A DNA stretch of 64,000 bases. Source: Pseudomonas sp. GV085. Lineage in GTDB: Bacteria; Pseudomonadota; Gammaproteobacteria; Pseudomonadales; Pseudomonadaceae. Location of the stretch: the NCBI RefSeq assembly GCF_003050925.1, contig NZ_QAOV01000006.1, positions 62,001 to 126,000 of the forward strand, read 5' to 3'. Within the stretch, counting starts at the first letter, position 1. Each line of letters opens with the position of its first letter. Position numbers and translations under genes: made by a program. The notes beneath the pieces are model-generated. The model was not told the DNA's origin. It saw only the letters and a list, made by a program, of their open reading frames with translations, and did no database searches. Positions 28,027 through 36,292 of the stretch are shown one piece after another.

Positions 28027-28090
28027 TATTACGTCAGGTAATATCAATCTAAGACCGCCGATATTGACTTAATAAAGACCGCAGGTAATA
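28027..28090. promoter_or_regulatory. OR-like region between cI and cro
   Basis: Three related sites recur about every 24 bp: TATTACGTCAGGTAATA (28027-28043, a TATTAC-N5-GTAATA palindrome), AAGACCGCCGATATT (28051-28065) and AAGACCGCAGGTAATA (28075-28090). Layout and location match a three-operator switch controlling divergent cI and cro promoters. Confidence 0.65.
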
Positions 28091-28122
28091 CTTTTGTGTA
28101 TGCACAGTGAAAGAGGTCCTGT

Positions 28123-28323
28123 ATGCAGCGCATACCACTCAAAGATTTTGTGACCAAAGTTGGTCAGCTAAAAGCGGCGTCAGCGCTTCGTATGAGCCAG
28201 GGCGGCATCAGCAAAGCCTTGAAGGCAGGGCGGGAGGTTTATGTGACCGTGTTTGATGACGGCCGTTTCGAGGCGGAAGAGGTGAAGCCCTTTCCCGGCC
28301 AACCCCAGCGCTTCACAGGTTAA
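28123..28323 (+). CDS. cro: Cro-like repressor
   Basis: A 66-residue protein starting MQRIPLKDFVTKVGQLKAAS with the helix-turn-helix ALRMSQGGISKALKAGR, typical of lambda-type Cro. It starts the rightward early operon and has GAGGT before the ATG. It should oppose CI at the shared operators. Confidence 0.88.
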   Translation: MQRIPLKDFVTKVGQLKAASALRMSQGGISKALKAGREVYVTVFDDGRFEAEEVKPFPGQPQRFTG

Positions 28324-28376
28324 CCAACACATTATCTAGCGCTCCATTGAAGCCAGATTAGAAGAGAGCAGTTCAT

Positions 28377-28997
28377 ATGGAAACGTCCAGTCCAAGACAC
28401 AGCATTCAAACCCGGGATCAGGTGCTAGTCGCTCATGCGGCGAATCAGATCGCGCGCACCAACCTGAGTCAGGACGATTTCGCCCAGGCGCTGAGCCGGG
28501 AAATTTACGTAATCGTCCCTGCCGCGAAGATTGAATTAGCGAAGGTTCCTGATTTTGATGAGTTGGCGCGGCTGAACGATGTCAGCGAGTTCGTGAAGGC
28601 AACCGGTCGCTGGCTCAAGCGCGTTCAACGCTGGCTGTCGGGCGAGCAGGAGATGCCATCTTGGCTGGAAGAGTCGTGGGTGAATGCACTCGAGCCGGAG
28701 TTCCGTGATCACTGCGTGAATGAACTGGCCAGCCGTCACGGTTTGATTGGTGCCCGCCAGATGGCGACCGAACAATGCGGGAACAAAAGCTTCAGTGCGT
28801 TGATCCGCGCCTTGGGGGATGTGATCGACACGGGAAGCGAAGTTTTCGACGATCAGGTGATGAGCGAAAAGGACATGCCGCACCTACCAGCGTTCGCCAA
28901 GGAATGTCGACAAGTTGAAGCAAGGGCAGGGGAGCTTGGTCGGAAAGCCGAGGAGATGATTGAAAAGTCTCGCCCAGCGTTGAAGTCGATCGCCTGA
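28377..28997 (+). CDS. Putative phage early regulator
   Basis: A 206-residue soluble protein directly after cro, the position of CII in lambdoid phages. The region VLVAHAANQIARTNLSQDDFAQAL suggests an N-terminal helical DNA-binding part, and a conserved-looking acidic, helical C-terminus follows. Family membership is not recognised, so the regulatory role rests on position alone. Confidence 0.6.
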   Translation: METSSPRHSIQTRDQVLVAHAANQIARTNLSQDDFAQALSREIYVIVPAAKIELAKVPDFDELARLNDVSEFVKATGRWLKRVQRWLSGEQEMPSWLEESWVNALEPEFRDHCVNELASRHGLIGARQMATEQCGNKSFSALIRALGDVIDTGSEVFDDQVMSEKDMPHLPAFAKECRQVEARAGELGRKAEEMIEKSRPALKSIA

Positions 28998-29007
28998 GTT
29001 ATAGACA

Positions 29008-29034
29008 CAAAAAAGCCGACGGAGAAGGTCGGCT
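29008..29034 (-). terminator. Intrinsic terminator oriented against the rightward operon
   Basis: AGCCGAC pairs with GTCGGCT (29014-29020 and 29028-29034); the U-run lies on the minus strand, so it would stop leftward transcription. On the plus strand it is only a hairpin. Confidence 0.6.
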
Positions 29035-29055
29035 GATTCGCAAAACTAGAGAGCG

Positions 29056-29370
29056 ATGATTATGCACAGCCACATTGCCCCAAGCAATACCCTCGATGTC
29101 GTGACACGTTTCGGTCAATCGCAAAACATCTCATGCCTCACCATGTCGCCACACGATATTGCCGAGCTGATAGGCAGTTCGCATGACAATGTCCGGAAGA
29201 CAGTCCGAGCGCTGGCTACCAAGGGAGTCGCGTCCTCAAATGACACCCCCTACAAAGTAACAGCCCTGAAGCATGATCCGGAAGCCAGCATCCAGCGAGC
29301 TGCATTCGACCCAATGGTCTCCCCGAAAGTCCTTGTTCGCCTTGCTGAGCTTCTGCAGGAGACCATGTAA
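29056..29370 (+). CDS. Rha-like phage regulatory protein, short
   Basis: A 104-residue protein with the segment TMSPHDIAELIGSSHDNVRK, which matches the Rha-family N-terminal DNA-binding motif (S-x-D/E-IAELTGK-x-HDNV). Typical Rha proteins are longer, so this is the short form. The stop overlaps the next start (TAATG). Confidence 0.65.
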   Translation: MIMHSHIAPSNTLDVVTRFGQSQNISCLTMSPHDIAELIGSSHDNVRKTVRALATKGVASSNDTPYKVTALKHDPEASIQRAAFDPMVSPKVLVRLAELLQETM

Positions 29371-30116
29371 TGGCCGGCGATTGGATCAAATTCGAACTCA
29401 CTACCCTAGATAAGCCAGAGGTCTGCCAGATCGCTGACCTTGCCGACATCGATCCGGACGCGGTAGTGGGCAAGTTGATGCGGGTATGGGGTTGGTTCGA
29501 CCAGCAGACGGAGAGCGGTAACGCTCCGAGCGTTAGCAAAAAGTTACTTGATCGGCTGGTGGGCGTTATCGGTTTTTGCGAGCACATGAAATCCGTGGCA
29601 TGGATGCAAGAAGTGGATGGCGTAATCAGCCTCCCGCATTTCGAGCGTCATAACGGGAAAACCGCCAAAAACAGGCTTCTCACTGCAAAAAGGGTAGCCA
29701 ACCACAAAGCAGCTAACGCCAAAGGTAACGTTCCAAGCGTTAGCAATGCGTTACCTAAAGAAGATGTAGAGAAGAATAAAGATCAACACAACACTCTGGG
29801 CGCGAGCGATCGTTCGGCGGCAGTCGAGATGTCGCTTGAGTGGGTGCCTGATCAACAGCTCTTGCAGGCTTACGCGCTACGGATGGCCCTACCGTTAACT
29901 ACGTTCACCGCGGAGGCCACGGCTGCTTTCGTTTGCCATTACACCGCCAGTGGTCGTTTCGAGACGCAAGCAGCCTGGGTCAGCCTGCTCGTGAAGTGGA
30001 TCAAGCGCGATGTCGCCAAAACGGCCAGTTCAAACATTCGGCAATTTCCCGTGAAGCAGGTCAATGGCCCAGATTTCAACGACACGACCTGGTCTGATGA
30101 CCTTGGTGATTTGTGA
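29370..30116 (+). CDS. Phage replication protein with DnaT-like C-terminus (O-type)
   Basis: A 248-residue protein. The N-terminal part starting MAGDWIKFELTTLDKPEVCQ is typical of Pseudomonas-phage replication initiators. The C-terminal segment from about residue 150 (SLEWVPDQQLLQAYALRMA... WVSLLVKWIKRD) resembles the DnaT single-strand-binding domain used in primosome assembly. It probably recognises the phage origin, perhaps within its own gene. It is coupled to neighbours on both sides by one-base overlaps. Confidence 0.82.
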   Translation: MAGDWIKFELTTLDKPEVCQIADLADIDPDAVVGKLMRVWGWFDQQTESGNAPSVSKKLLDRLVGVIGFCEHMKSVAWMQEVDGVISLPHFERHNGKTAKNRLLTAKRVANHKAANAKGNVPSVSNALPKEDVEKNKDQHNTLGASDRSAAVEMSLEWVPDQQLLQAYALRMALPLTTFTAEATAAFVCHYTASGRFETQAAWVSLLVKWIKRDVAKTASSNIRQFPVKQVNGPDFNDTTWSDDLGDL

Positions 30117-30937
30117 TGACCCAAGCCAAAAGCGTGCCTCAGAGCGCCAACCGACTGCTGAGCAAGATGAGCAACCTGCCGCCCGTGACGCTGGAGCCGC
30201 GGAAACAATTGCTGCCCGGTACCGCTGATGTCGTTAACGCGCTGTTCAAGGAATTACAGGCGATCTTCCCCGCGTGGAAGCAAGCTTGGCCCGATGATGA
30301 AGCCCTACGCGCTGCAAAACGCAGCTGGGTCAAGGCTTTCGTCGCCGCCGAGATCAATACTCTCGAGCAGATTCGGTACGGCTTGCAGAACTGCCGACAG
30401 CACGGCAGCGATTTCGCGCCGAGCGTCGGTAAGTTTGTGAAGTGGTGTCAGCCAACTCCTGAAATGCTGGGCATTCCTTCGCACGCTAAGGCCTTTCGTG
30501 AAGCTCTGCTCAATTTGGACCCGAGCCGAGCATTTTCCCGTGAGTGGTCGCACCCGGCGGTACGTCATGCCGCCCTTCAATGCGAGATGCATAACCTAAA
30601 CAGCCTGGTGTCCGAGAAGGCCAGCAAGGTCTTTGATCGCGCCTATGACATCACCATCCGGATGTTGGTCAGCCGACAGCCGCTCGAAGACATCGCCATT
30701 GGCATCGGCCACGACTCGCAAAAGCTCGAAACGCAACTTGCGGAAGAGTACGGCGAGGCGCGGTTGTTGATGACCATGTCGCAACAGTCGATCCCGCTTG
30801 ACGGCAAAGTCGCCCGTGCACAGTTGCTGGCTCGTTTTGCCAATGGCCCGGGAAAGCGCGAGCAGCAACAAGCCTCGCTTCCAGGTACCTGCTTGAACTC
30901 CCTCCCTGATCCAATCCATCCCACAGGTGGCTTCTGA
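30116..30937 (+). CDS. Lambda P-type replication protein
   Basis: A 273-residue protein of the phage replication protein P family, which recruits and loads the host replicative helicase DnaB. Recognisable parts are FKELQAIFPAWKQAW, KRSWVKAFVAAEINTLEQIR and the FAPSVGKFVKWCQP segment. The ATG overlaps the preceding stop (TGATG). Confidence 0.87.
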   Translation: MTQAKSVPQSANRLLSKMSNLPPVTLEPRKQLLPGTADVVNALFKELQAIFPAWKQAWPDDEALRAAKRSWVKAFVAAEINTLEQIRYGLQNCRQHGSDFAPSVGKFVKWCQPTPEMLGIPSHAKAFREALLNLDPSRAFSREWSHPAVRHAALQCEMHNLNSLVSEKASKVFDRAYDITIRMLVSRQPLEDIAIGIGHDSQKLETQLAEEYGEARLLMTMSQQSIPLDGKVARAQLLARFANGPGKREQQQASLPGTCLNSLPDPIHPTGGF

Positions 30938-31437
30938 TGAATGCAGCCAAGCAACAAAACATGCTCGCCGGGCAATCTTCACTTGCCCGCAAGGTGTTCC
31001 AGGTCGTGCCAATCCAGGAGCGTTGGAGTGTCCACGACATTTTCAATTCGTTGATGGTTTCCGAAGCCACAGGAGCCCAGTTCCCGGCTGTCCGGCGCGG
31101 CTTAGGTGAGTTGAAGGAGGCAGGTCTTATTCGCGAACCCGTTAACGGTCATTTTCAGCGTACCGCCGTCACCATCAAATCCCCGAGAGAGCAGAACATG
31201 CCAAAGGAAACCCAGTCAGCCGTATTGACCATTAAAAAAGCCGATGCCAGCGCCCTGGATACGTTGGCGGCGCTGTCTGGCGAGGTCATCAGCTTTGCCG
31301 AGGAGGTCGGTAATCGCATGAAAAAGCTTGCCGCGCGTATCGAGGAAGTGGCGTTGTCCGTTGAGGCAGAGCGCGAGGTCAATGCTGAAGCACTCGACAA
31401 ATTCAAGCTCCTACAATCTCTGCTGAAGGGGGGCTAA
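30937..31437 (+). CDS. Hypothetical protein in the replication operon
   Basis: A 166-residue protein. The N-terminal 80 residues look like a winged helix (KVFQVVPIQERWSVHDIFNS... GLGELKEAGLIREP). The C-terminal half is a long charged helix with coiled-coil character (FAEEVGNRMKKLAARIEEVA). Overlapping starts and stops tie it to P and to the recombinase. It may be a replication or recombination accessory DNA-binding protein; unproven. Confidence 0.7.
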   Translation: MNAAKQQNMLAGQSSLARKVFQVVPIQERWSVHDIFNSLMVSEATGAQFPAVRRGLGELKEAGLIREPVNGHFQRTAVTIKSPREQNMPKETQSAVLTIKKADASALDTLAALSGEVISFAEEVGNRMKKLAARIEEVALSVEAEREVNAEALDKFKLLQSLLKGG

Positions 31438-32774
31438 TGGGCATTCGGATGGCCGTGGTGAAGACTCTGACGGTGAAGCTGTCGGACGCAGAGATCGAGC
31501 GAAACGCCAAAAAATTGCACGTCCGCGATCTGCGTGATGCGAGTCATCCGGCGTTGCATTTTCGCTTCGCAAAGAATCGTTCTCGTGGCTCTTGGTACTT
31601 GCTCAGCAAGCGCTCCTGGCACCGTATTGGTGGATTCCCGGATCTGAGTACCAAGCAGGTGGTTGCGGCGCTGCCGACTGTCCGTCTTCGAGTTGCTGCC
31701 GAAGAAGGTTCGACCGTTTCGAAGTGGGTCACGACCGGTGAGTTGCTGACCTGGTACGCCGAGCGCATGGCACGTGATCGCAGCTTGTCCGAGAAGCGCA
31801 AGAAGACCGGCGCTTCGATGATCAAGTGCCACCTCATGCCGCGCCTCGGTGATCTGCCACTGACCGACATCGACAAGGCCACCCTCGACAGTGACCTGAT
31901 GTGGCCGCTGCAAGAAAGCATTTCCATCGACTACGTACGTTCGGTGTTCCAGTTGCTGGCCCTGTCCTTTCGGCAGGCGTTCAAGCTGGGTCTGATTTCG
32001 TCAAACCCGATGACGGGCATCAAGTTCAATGACTTCTCCAAGGCCAAGGTCGGCATCAAGCCGTCTCGGTTGCGCGGCACCCAGCTGCAAGACCTGATGA
32101 CGCGCTTGCTCGGTGCGATGGCGAACAACCCGGGGGATGGTCTGTTGGCGTTGCTGATGCTCTGCCACGGCACGCGGATCGGCGAAACCCGGCAGGCACG
32201 CTGGTCACACATCAGCCTGGCCGAGCGCGAGTGGTTCATTCCTGCCGAGCACACCAAGACCGGCGTCGAGCATCGCCTGCCGTTGACTGAGCAGGTGCGC
32301 AAGGTGCTCATCAGCTATCGCGAGATTCAGCGGGCCAAAGGGTATTACGGTCAATTCCTGTTCCCGTCTCGTAACGGCAAGGCACTCAGTGAAGGGCAGG
32401 CGAGTGCCGTATTCGTTCGGCTGGGGCAGGGCGAGTGGACCAGTCACGACTTGCGCAAGTTGGCACGTACCGGCTGGGCCGACCTCGGCATTGACCACCT
32501 GATTGGTGAGCTGCTGATCAACCACGCGATGGGCCACAACGTGAAGGTGTACATCCAGTCGGACGTGATGGGGCGCAAGCGTGATGCCCTGGAGCAGTGG
32601 CACGCGCATCTAGATCAGAAGGGATTTGAGCAGATTCATATGTTGACCAACGTTAGATCTGGAGATTCCGGTAATGCGCTGGAAGCCACAGAAAATAAGG
32701 GCTGCACGGCCACTCAAGAATCAACCATAGGCGAGGATTTAAAACATGCAGATAGGGCAGGGGCTTGGCTTTAA
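31437..32774 (+). CDS. Second tyrosine recombinase, within the replication operon
   Basis: A 445-residue protein with a core-binding domain from about residue 100 and a complete tyrosine-recombinase catalytic domain. The catalytic residues are Arg in HGTRIGETRQARW, H-x-x-R in TSHDLRKLART, His in INHAMGHN and the nucleophile in VKVYIQSD. The start overlaps the previous stop (TAATG), so it is expressed with replication genes rather than next to an attachment site. It could resolve multimers, invert or integrate DNA; which one is unknown. Confidence 0.88.
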   Translation: MGIRMAVVKTLTVKLSDAEIERNAKKLHVRDLRDASHPALHFRFAKNRSRGSWYLLSKRSWHRIGGFPDLSTKQVVAALPTVRLRVAAEEGSTVSKWVTTGELLTWYAERMARDRSLSEKRKKTGASMIKCHLMPRLGDLPLTDIDKATLDSDLMWPLQESISIDYVRSVFQLLALSFRQAFKLGLISSNPMTGIKFNDFSKAKVGIKPSRLRGTQLQDLMTRLLGAMANNPGDGLLALLMLCHGTRIGETRQARWSHISLAEREWFIPAEHTKTGVEHRLPLTEQVRKVLISYREIQRAKGYYGQFLFPSRNGKALSEGQASAVFVRLGQGEWTSHDLRKLARTGWADLGIDHLIGELLINHAMGHNVKVYIQSDVMGRKRDALEQWHAHLDQKGFEQIHMLTNVRSGDSGNALEATENKGCTATQESTIGEDLKHADRAGAWL

Positions 32775-33066
32775 GAGAGAGCGGATCGAGCTGGAACCCT
32801 GCCCGATCTGCAAAGGCAAGGCGGTGGTCCAGGGGATTTCATATGAGCGGATTTGCACCGATTGCAACGGCTCAGGTTGGGTAGTCTTGGGAAGCAGGCT
32901 GGTGCTGTCTTCCGACGAGTTAGTGACTCAATTGAGTTTTAAATTGCAGCAGGCGCAACGCGAAATTGCAGTGCTTCAGCGAGGTCCGTCGACATCTGGC
33001 CTAGACAAGTACTACCAACAGAGCAACCGTCGCGGTGCCGGCGGATCAAATTACACAGGGGATTGA
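32746..33066 (+). CDS. DnaJ-type zinc-finger-like small protein
   Basis: A 106-residue protein with two C-x2-C pairs, CPICKGKAVVQG and CTDCNGSGWV, in the pattern of DnaJ zinc modules. It then has an amphipathic helix (SFKLQQAQREIAVLQ). It overlaps the recombinase gene by 29 bp. Similar proteins lie before antiterminator genes in Pseudomonas phages; role unknown. Confidence 0.78.
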   Translation: MQIGQGLGFKRERIELEPCPICKGKAVVQGISYERICTDCNGSGWVVLGSRLVLSSDELVTQLSFKLQQAQREIAVLQRGPSTSGLDKYYQQSNRRGAGGSNYTGD

Positions 33067-33070
33067 ACGC

Positions 33071-33460
33071 ATGATGATTCGTAAGCCGGCAGGCCGACCA
33101 TTGGGCGATACCGAGTACTTGTTGGAACAGTGGGGGTTGTGGCGAATGGATGGTGCCGGGATACCCCATTACACCTCACCGACCTTTGCGTTGATGCGTC
33201 AGGCGATGTCGCAGGTGTCGCCAAGTAAAAATTATTGCATCACCGACGACTGGGCAATGGCCATCGACCATGCTGTGGCCAGACTCGCGCACCGTGATCA
33301 ACAGATGGGCGATATTATTTGGCTGTACTACGGTGCTAAATGGGCCATGGTCCGCGTTGGTAAGTACTACGGCATAAGCGAAGGGAAAACGCGGGAGCTG
33401 GCGAGATCAGGAGCGGCATGGATCGATTGTGCTGTCGATGATATGCGGCAAGCCGCGTAG
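33071..33460 (+). CDS. Q-type antitermination protein
   Basis: A 129-residue protein with RPLGDTEYLLEQWGLWRMDG and a C-terminal helix-turn-helix-like part (GKYYGISEGKTRELARSGAA), consistent with the phage antiterminator Q family. It ends the early operon and should license late transcription past the terminators at 36557-36618. The ATG-ATG start at 33071 is chosen over an upstream ATG lacking a ribosome site. Confidence 0.8.
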   Translation: MMIRKPAGRPLGDTEYLLEQWGLWRMDGAGIPHYTSPTFALMRQAMSQVSPSKNYCITDDWAMAIDHAVARLAHRDQQMGDIIWLYYGAKWAMVRVGKYYGISEGKTRELARSGAAWIDCAVDDMRQAA

Positions 33461-33469
33461 TCGCCCCGA

Positions 33470-33610
33470 CCATCTGTATGCAACGGATTTGACGTCGAAG
33501 CTTCGACGCTTCGCCCGGCAAATAAGACCCAAAGCAGCCCATCGTGAAGGGCTGCTATCGGTTGTGGATTCACCAGGTCGATGCAACCGATTGGCTAAAT
33601 CGCTCCGCCG
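33470..33610. repeat. Diverged Pseudomonas intergenic repeat fragment
   Basis: This non-coding stretch contains GCTATCGGTTGTGGATTCA and GGTCGATGCAACC. A second copy with about 27 of 33 matches lies at 60089-60121, at the right edge of the prophage. The element looks like a degenerate dispersed intergenic repeat. It may mark recombination-prone junctions; that is inferred. Confidence 0.45.
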
Positions 33611-33755
33611 ACGTAGTTGAGAACGTCCGCTGCACACCAAGGATCAGAATGAAGAGTTCATCAAGCTCACCCTAGCAGTCCTCACGACGCTCGACTGAGC
33701 GTCGGGTATACATGCATCTCGTCGCCTTGCATCCCCAAATTTACATATTGCTGTA

Positions 33756-33771
33756 CTGTATGTGCATACAG
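33756..33771 (+). promoter_or_regulatory. LexA (SOS) box
   Basis: CTGTATGTGCATACAG is a CTG-N10-CAG palindrome with perfect seven-base arms, very close to the gammaproteobacterial LexA consensus. It is the only such strong site I noticed in the window. It lies at the head of the cargo region, about 450 bp before the nucleoid-associated protein gene, and nothing credible starts on the other strand. Confidence 0.75.
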
Positions 33772-33772
33772 C

Positions 33773-34195
33773 TTGAGATTCGCTGTAAGACCGGAAGAAA
33801 TTGATGAGAGGCTGGAGACCGTCAAGATTCTGACCAGCTCACATGGTATGCGAAGAGCTTTGGACCGAAGATCTCAGAATGAGCCCGCAAATGTGAAGAG
33901 GATCGACAAACTGCGCTCAATCGGCGTCAACTGCACGTATTGCCTGAATGGCTTTCCGAGGGTGGCGTTTTGCCTTATCTTAGGCCACGACGCACTCTGT
34001 AAGGGGTCACGCCAAGGCCGATTGATATCCTCACGAGATTTAGATGATGTCGTGATGATGGCTAGACCGAATCGTCAGATAAGATTGATGATAGAGGACG
34101 GTAGTGACGTTCCTCAAATGGCTAGGCCCCCCGATCCAATGCAATGGACGTGTAGTCACAAGAGCAGTGCGTCAAGCAAAAAAGTGTCTACCTGA
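33773..34195 (+). CDS. Uncertain ORF in the SOS-box leader
   Basis: A 140-codon ORF with a TTG start two bases after the LexA box and no ribosome site. A possible internal start is the ATG near 33848. Contents (NVKRIDKLRSIGVNCTYCLN) match no family I know. It ends before the nucleoid-associated protein gene. It may be a decayed gene or a chance ORF, and the interval may simply be a long leader. Confidence 0.3.
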   Translation: MRFAVRPEEIDERLETVKILTSSHGMRRALDRRSQNEPANVKRIDKLRSIGVNCTYCLNGFPRVAFCLILGHDALCKGSRQGRLISSRDLDDVVMMARPNRQIRLMIEDGSDVPQMARPPDPMQWTCSHKSSASSKKVST

Positions 34196-34223
34196 TCATA
34201 TGAAAGCAAAGGAGCGCAAAATC

Positions 34224-35321
34224 ATGACGTCAATCGAATCTCCGCAACAAGCAGCTTTCAGTTTTGAAGGTCTGTCTATTGAAAAAGTAATAATTCACAA
34301 AATCCACCCTAGATCGGGGTCGGATTTGGTGCTGCCGAAAACCAGCCAAAAACTAAGCGTTTTCCCTCAAGAAGCACTCGACACACTCCAACTACGAATT
34401 CAAAAAGCCTTAGGGAATAAATCACACGGCATAGAAATGAGCATTTCTCTTGAAGATGCTGACAGCTTCTTCCAAAAGTCAGCAACCATGCTCGCATGTA
34501 GTGATCAAGATTTTATCCTGAAATCCCAGAGTCTTGCACTTGACTTAAGTAAAGCTCAATTAAGCACAAACGCTCCAGGCGGAATGCTAGCTGTAATTCG
34601 AGGTCGAGTTGGAGACAAGGATCATCCTTTTCTCGCTGTAATAAAAGCAGACATACAGGATGGTTTCAGAGCAAACGAAGACGATGATAACGTTAATGTC
34701 GAATATATATCTGAACTGCTATTAACAGAGGCTCAACGACTGTACAAGATTGGTTTGATTTCTCCTGTGCACAGTCGAGCACCCGTTAATCATCTGTACT
34801 CACCTTCAGATTATAGGGCATTTCTCTTTGATCATCTGATGACAGCTACAGAAACCCGAAATGCTGCTGCATATTTTTACGGTAATTTTCTTGGCATGAG
34901 CATTCAAGCTTCGTCAAAAAAACTAACGCAGGACTTTTTTGAGCATACGAGAACTTTTATTGATACTGCTCCTATTTCAACGGAGCAAAAACTCGACTTG
35001 CACGAAGCCCTTAGGTCAGATTTAAAAAGTCAAGCAGCAACCATAAGTGTGACTGACTTTTCCGAAAAACATCTTCCGCTCGGTTTAAGAGAAAGCTACT
35101 CATCCTTTATGGACTCAAAAAGCTTTCCAAAGAATGCGGTGATCAAAGACAACGAATATATAAACGCCAAGCTTAAGCGTCGACGCAAATATGTTTTCAC
35201 CAATGGGGTATGGCTTAGCACTCCGTCGGATAGTGATGAAAATCTTTTGAAAATTGAATCGCTTGATGAGAAAGGTACTACAATTGTGACCATTAACAGC
35301 AGACTTGAAAGCCAGAAATAA
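34224..35321 (+). CDS. 37-kDa nucleoid-associated (NdpA/YejK-family) protein, cargo gene
   Basis: A 365-residue member of the NA37 family, whose model is E. coli YejK. The N-terminal strand GLSIEKVIIHKI (16-27), central GGMLAVIRGRV (119-129), YFYGNFLGMSIQASSK and the C-terminal RRRKYVFTNGVWLS follow the family order. Host versions bind DNA; several phage and defence-island versions exist with unknown function. GGAG lies nine bases before the ATG at 34224. The gene is AT-rich compared with the phage genes around it and overlaps the RelA/SpoT-type gene by one base (TAATG). This marks it as transferred cargo acting with its partner. Confidence 0.8.
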   Translation: MTSIESPQQAAFSFEGLSIEKVIIHKIHPRSGSDLVLPKTSQKLSVFPQEALDTLQLRIQKALGNKSHGIEMSISLEDADSFFQKSATMLACSDQDFILKSQSLALDLSKAQLSTNAPGGMLAVIRGRVGDKDHPFLAVIKADIQDGFRANEDDDNVNVEYISELLLTEAQRLYKIGLISPVHSRAPVNHLYSPSDYRAFLFDHLMTATETRNAAAYFYGNFLGMSIQASSKKLTQDFFEHTRTFIDTAPISTEQKLDLHEALRSDLKSQAATISVTDFSEKHLPLGLRESYSSFMDSKSFPKNAVIKDNEYINAKLKRRRKYVFTNGVWLSTPSDSDENLLKIESLDEKGTTIVTINSRLESQK

Positions 35322-36292
35322 TGAGCGCTGAGTCGTTTATTGAATACTTGGAAATAAACCGTTTTCCCCTTGAAGCGTGGGGACGGTTTATTGCGAGCAG
35401 AATTCAATCAAGCCTTATTGAATCAGGCCACTCCCCAGCACTTATAAAAATCCCTGTATTGCCTAGGGTCAAAGACACGGCCTCGGCTGTTGGCAAAATC
35501 GGCAGAAAGGGTTATGACAACCCTATCTTGCAAATGACAGATTTGGTTGGGATTCGATTTGTTGTACTCTTGACTGAAGACATACAAACCATATGCGACA
35601 TCATTTCTACCGAAGCCTCTTGGAAGGCAGAAGTTTCTAAAGATTTCCTTCTAGAGATTGAAAACAATACAAAGAGCTTCGACTACCAATCAAAGCATTA
35701 TGAAATTCGACCGCTAGAAGACTTTGTAACTGACGACATTAACGTCAGTAAAGACTTATGCTGCGAGGTTCAGATTAGAACCTTGTTGCAACATGCTTAT
35801 GCCGAGATGGTTCACGATAATATTTACAAACCAAAAGGCTTGGTAACCACCTCCGCTGAGCGACATGTGGCTAGAAGCATGGCGTTGATTGAAACAACCG
35901 ATGATTTATTTAGTCGCACCATCAAACTGCTTGATGATGCAAATGCGCCTAGAGCGGAATTTGCTAAAGATCTTGAAAACATGTTTAGAGATCATATAGG
36001 CGGGCAATACATCGCTCCTGACAGTAAAACTTCACTCCTAATAATCGATGCATTCAGTGATGTATTAGAGCCTGGACTTTCTAAGGAAATCAACGAGCTT
36101 CTGAATTCAAAAAAATATATTGCTCGAAAGATAAAAGACAGAGCCTCAACCAAAGGGTTATTTAGCAATAGTGTCATTCTTTTTGTTTACTGGCTTGCTT
36201 TGAACAGTGATAGTACTACGCTCAAAGCGCGGTGGCCTTTGCCGGGTGACTGGCGCTCTCTAAGTCTTGTTACTTCAGATGTGAATTGCTAA
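35321..36292 (+). CDS. RelA/SpoT-synthetase-domain protein, cargo gene
   Basis: A 323-residue protein with a single RelA/SpoT nucleotidyltransferase domain at about residues 40-170. Key synthetase positions are present: RVKDTASAVGKIGRKGY (49-65), the metal-site Asp in TDLVGIRF, YQSKHYEIR (122-130), EVQIRT (149-154) and AEMVHD (161-166). No hydrolase domain precedes it and no TGS/ACT follows; about 150 helical residues of unknown type fill the C-terminus. Such stand-alone domains make (p)ppGpp or, in toxSAS toxins, other pyrophosphorylated products that stop growth. Translational coupling to the NdpA-like gene suggests a two-gene system. Its product and target are not predictable from sequence. 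Confidence 0.85.
   Translation: MSAESFIEYLEINRFPLEAWGRFIASRIQSSLIESGHSPALIKIPVLPRVKDTASAVGKIGRKGYDNPILQMTDLVGIRFVVLLTEDIQTICDIISTEASWKAEVSKDFLLEIENNTKSFDYQSKHYEIRPLEDFVTDDINVSKDLCCEVQIRTLLQHAYAEMVHDNIYKPKGLVTTSAERHVARSMALIETTDDLFSRTIKLLDDANAPRAEFAKDLENMFRDHIGGQYIAPDSKTSLLIIDAFSDVLEPGLSKEINELLNSKKYIARKIKDRASTKGLFSNSVILFVYWLALNSDSTTLKARWPLPGDWRSLSLVTSDVNC

Noticed and set aside
33461..33755. Possible insertion sequence at the cargo left edge
   Set aside because: No transposase fragment or terminal inverted repeats could be found; only a degenerate intergenic repeat is visible.
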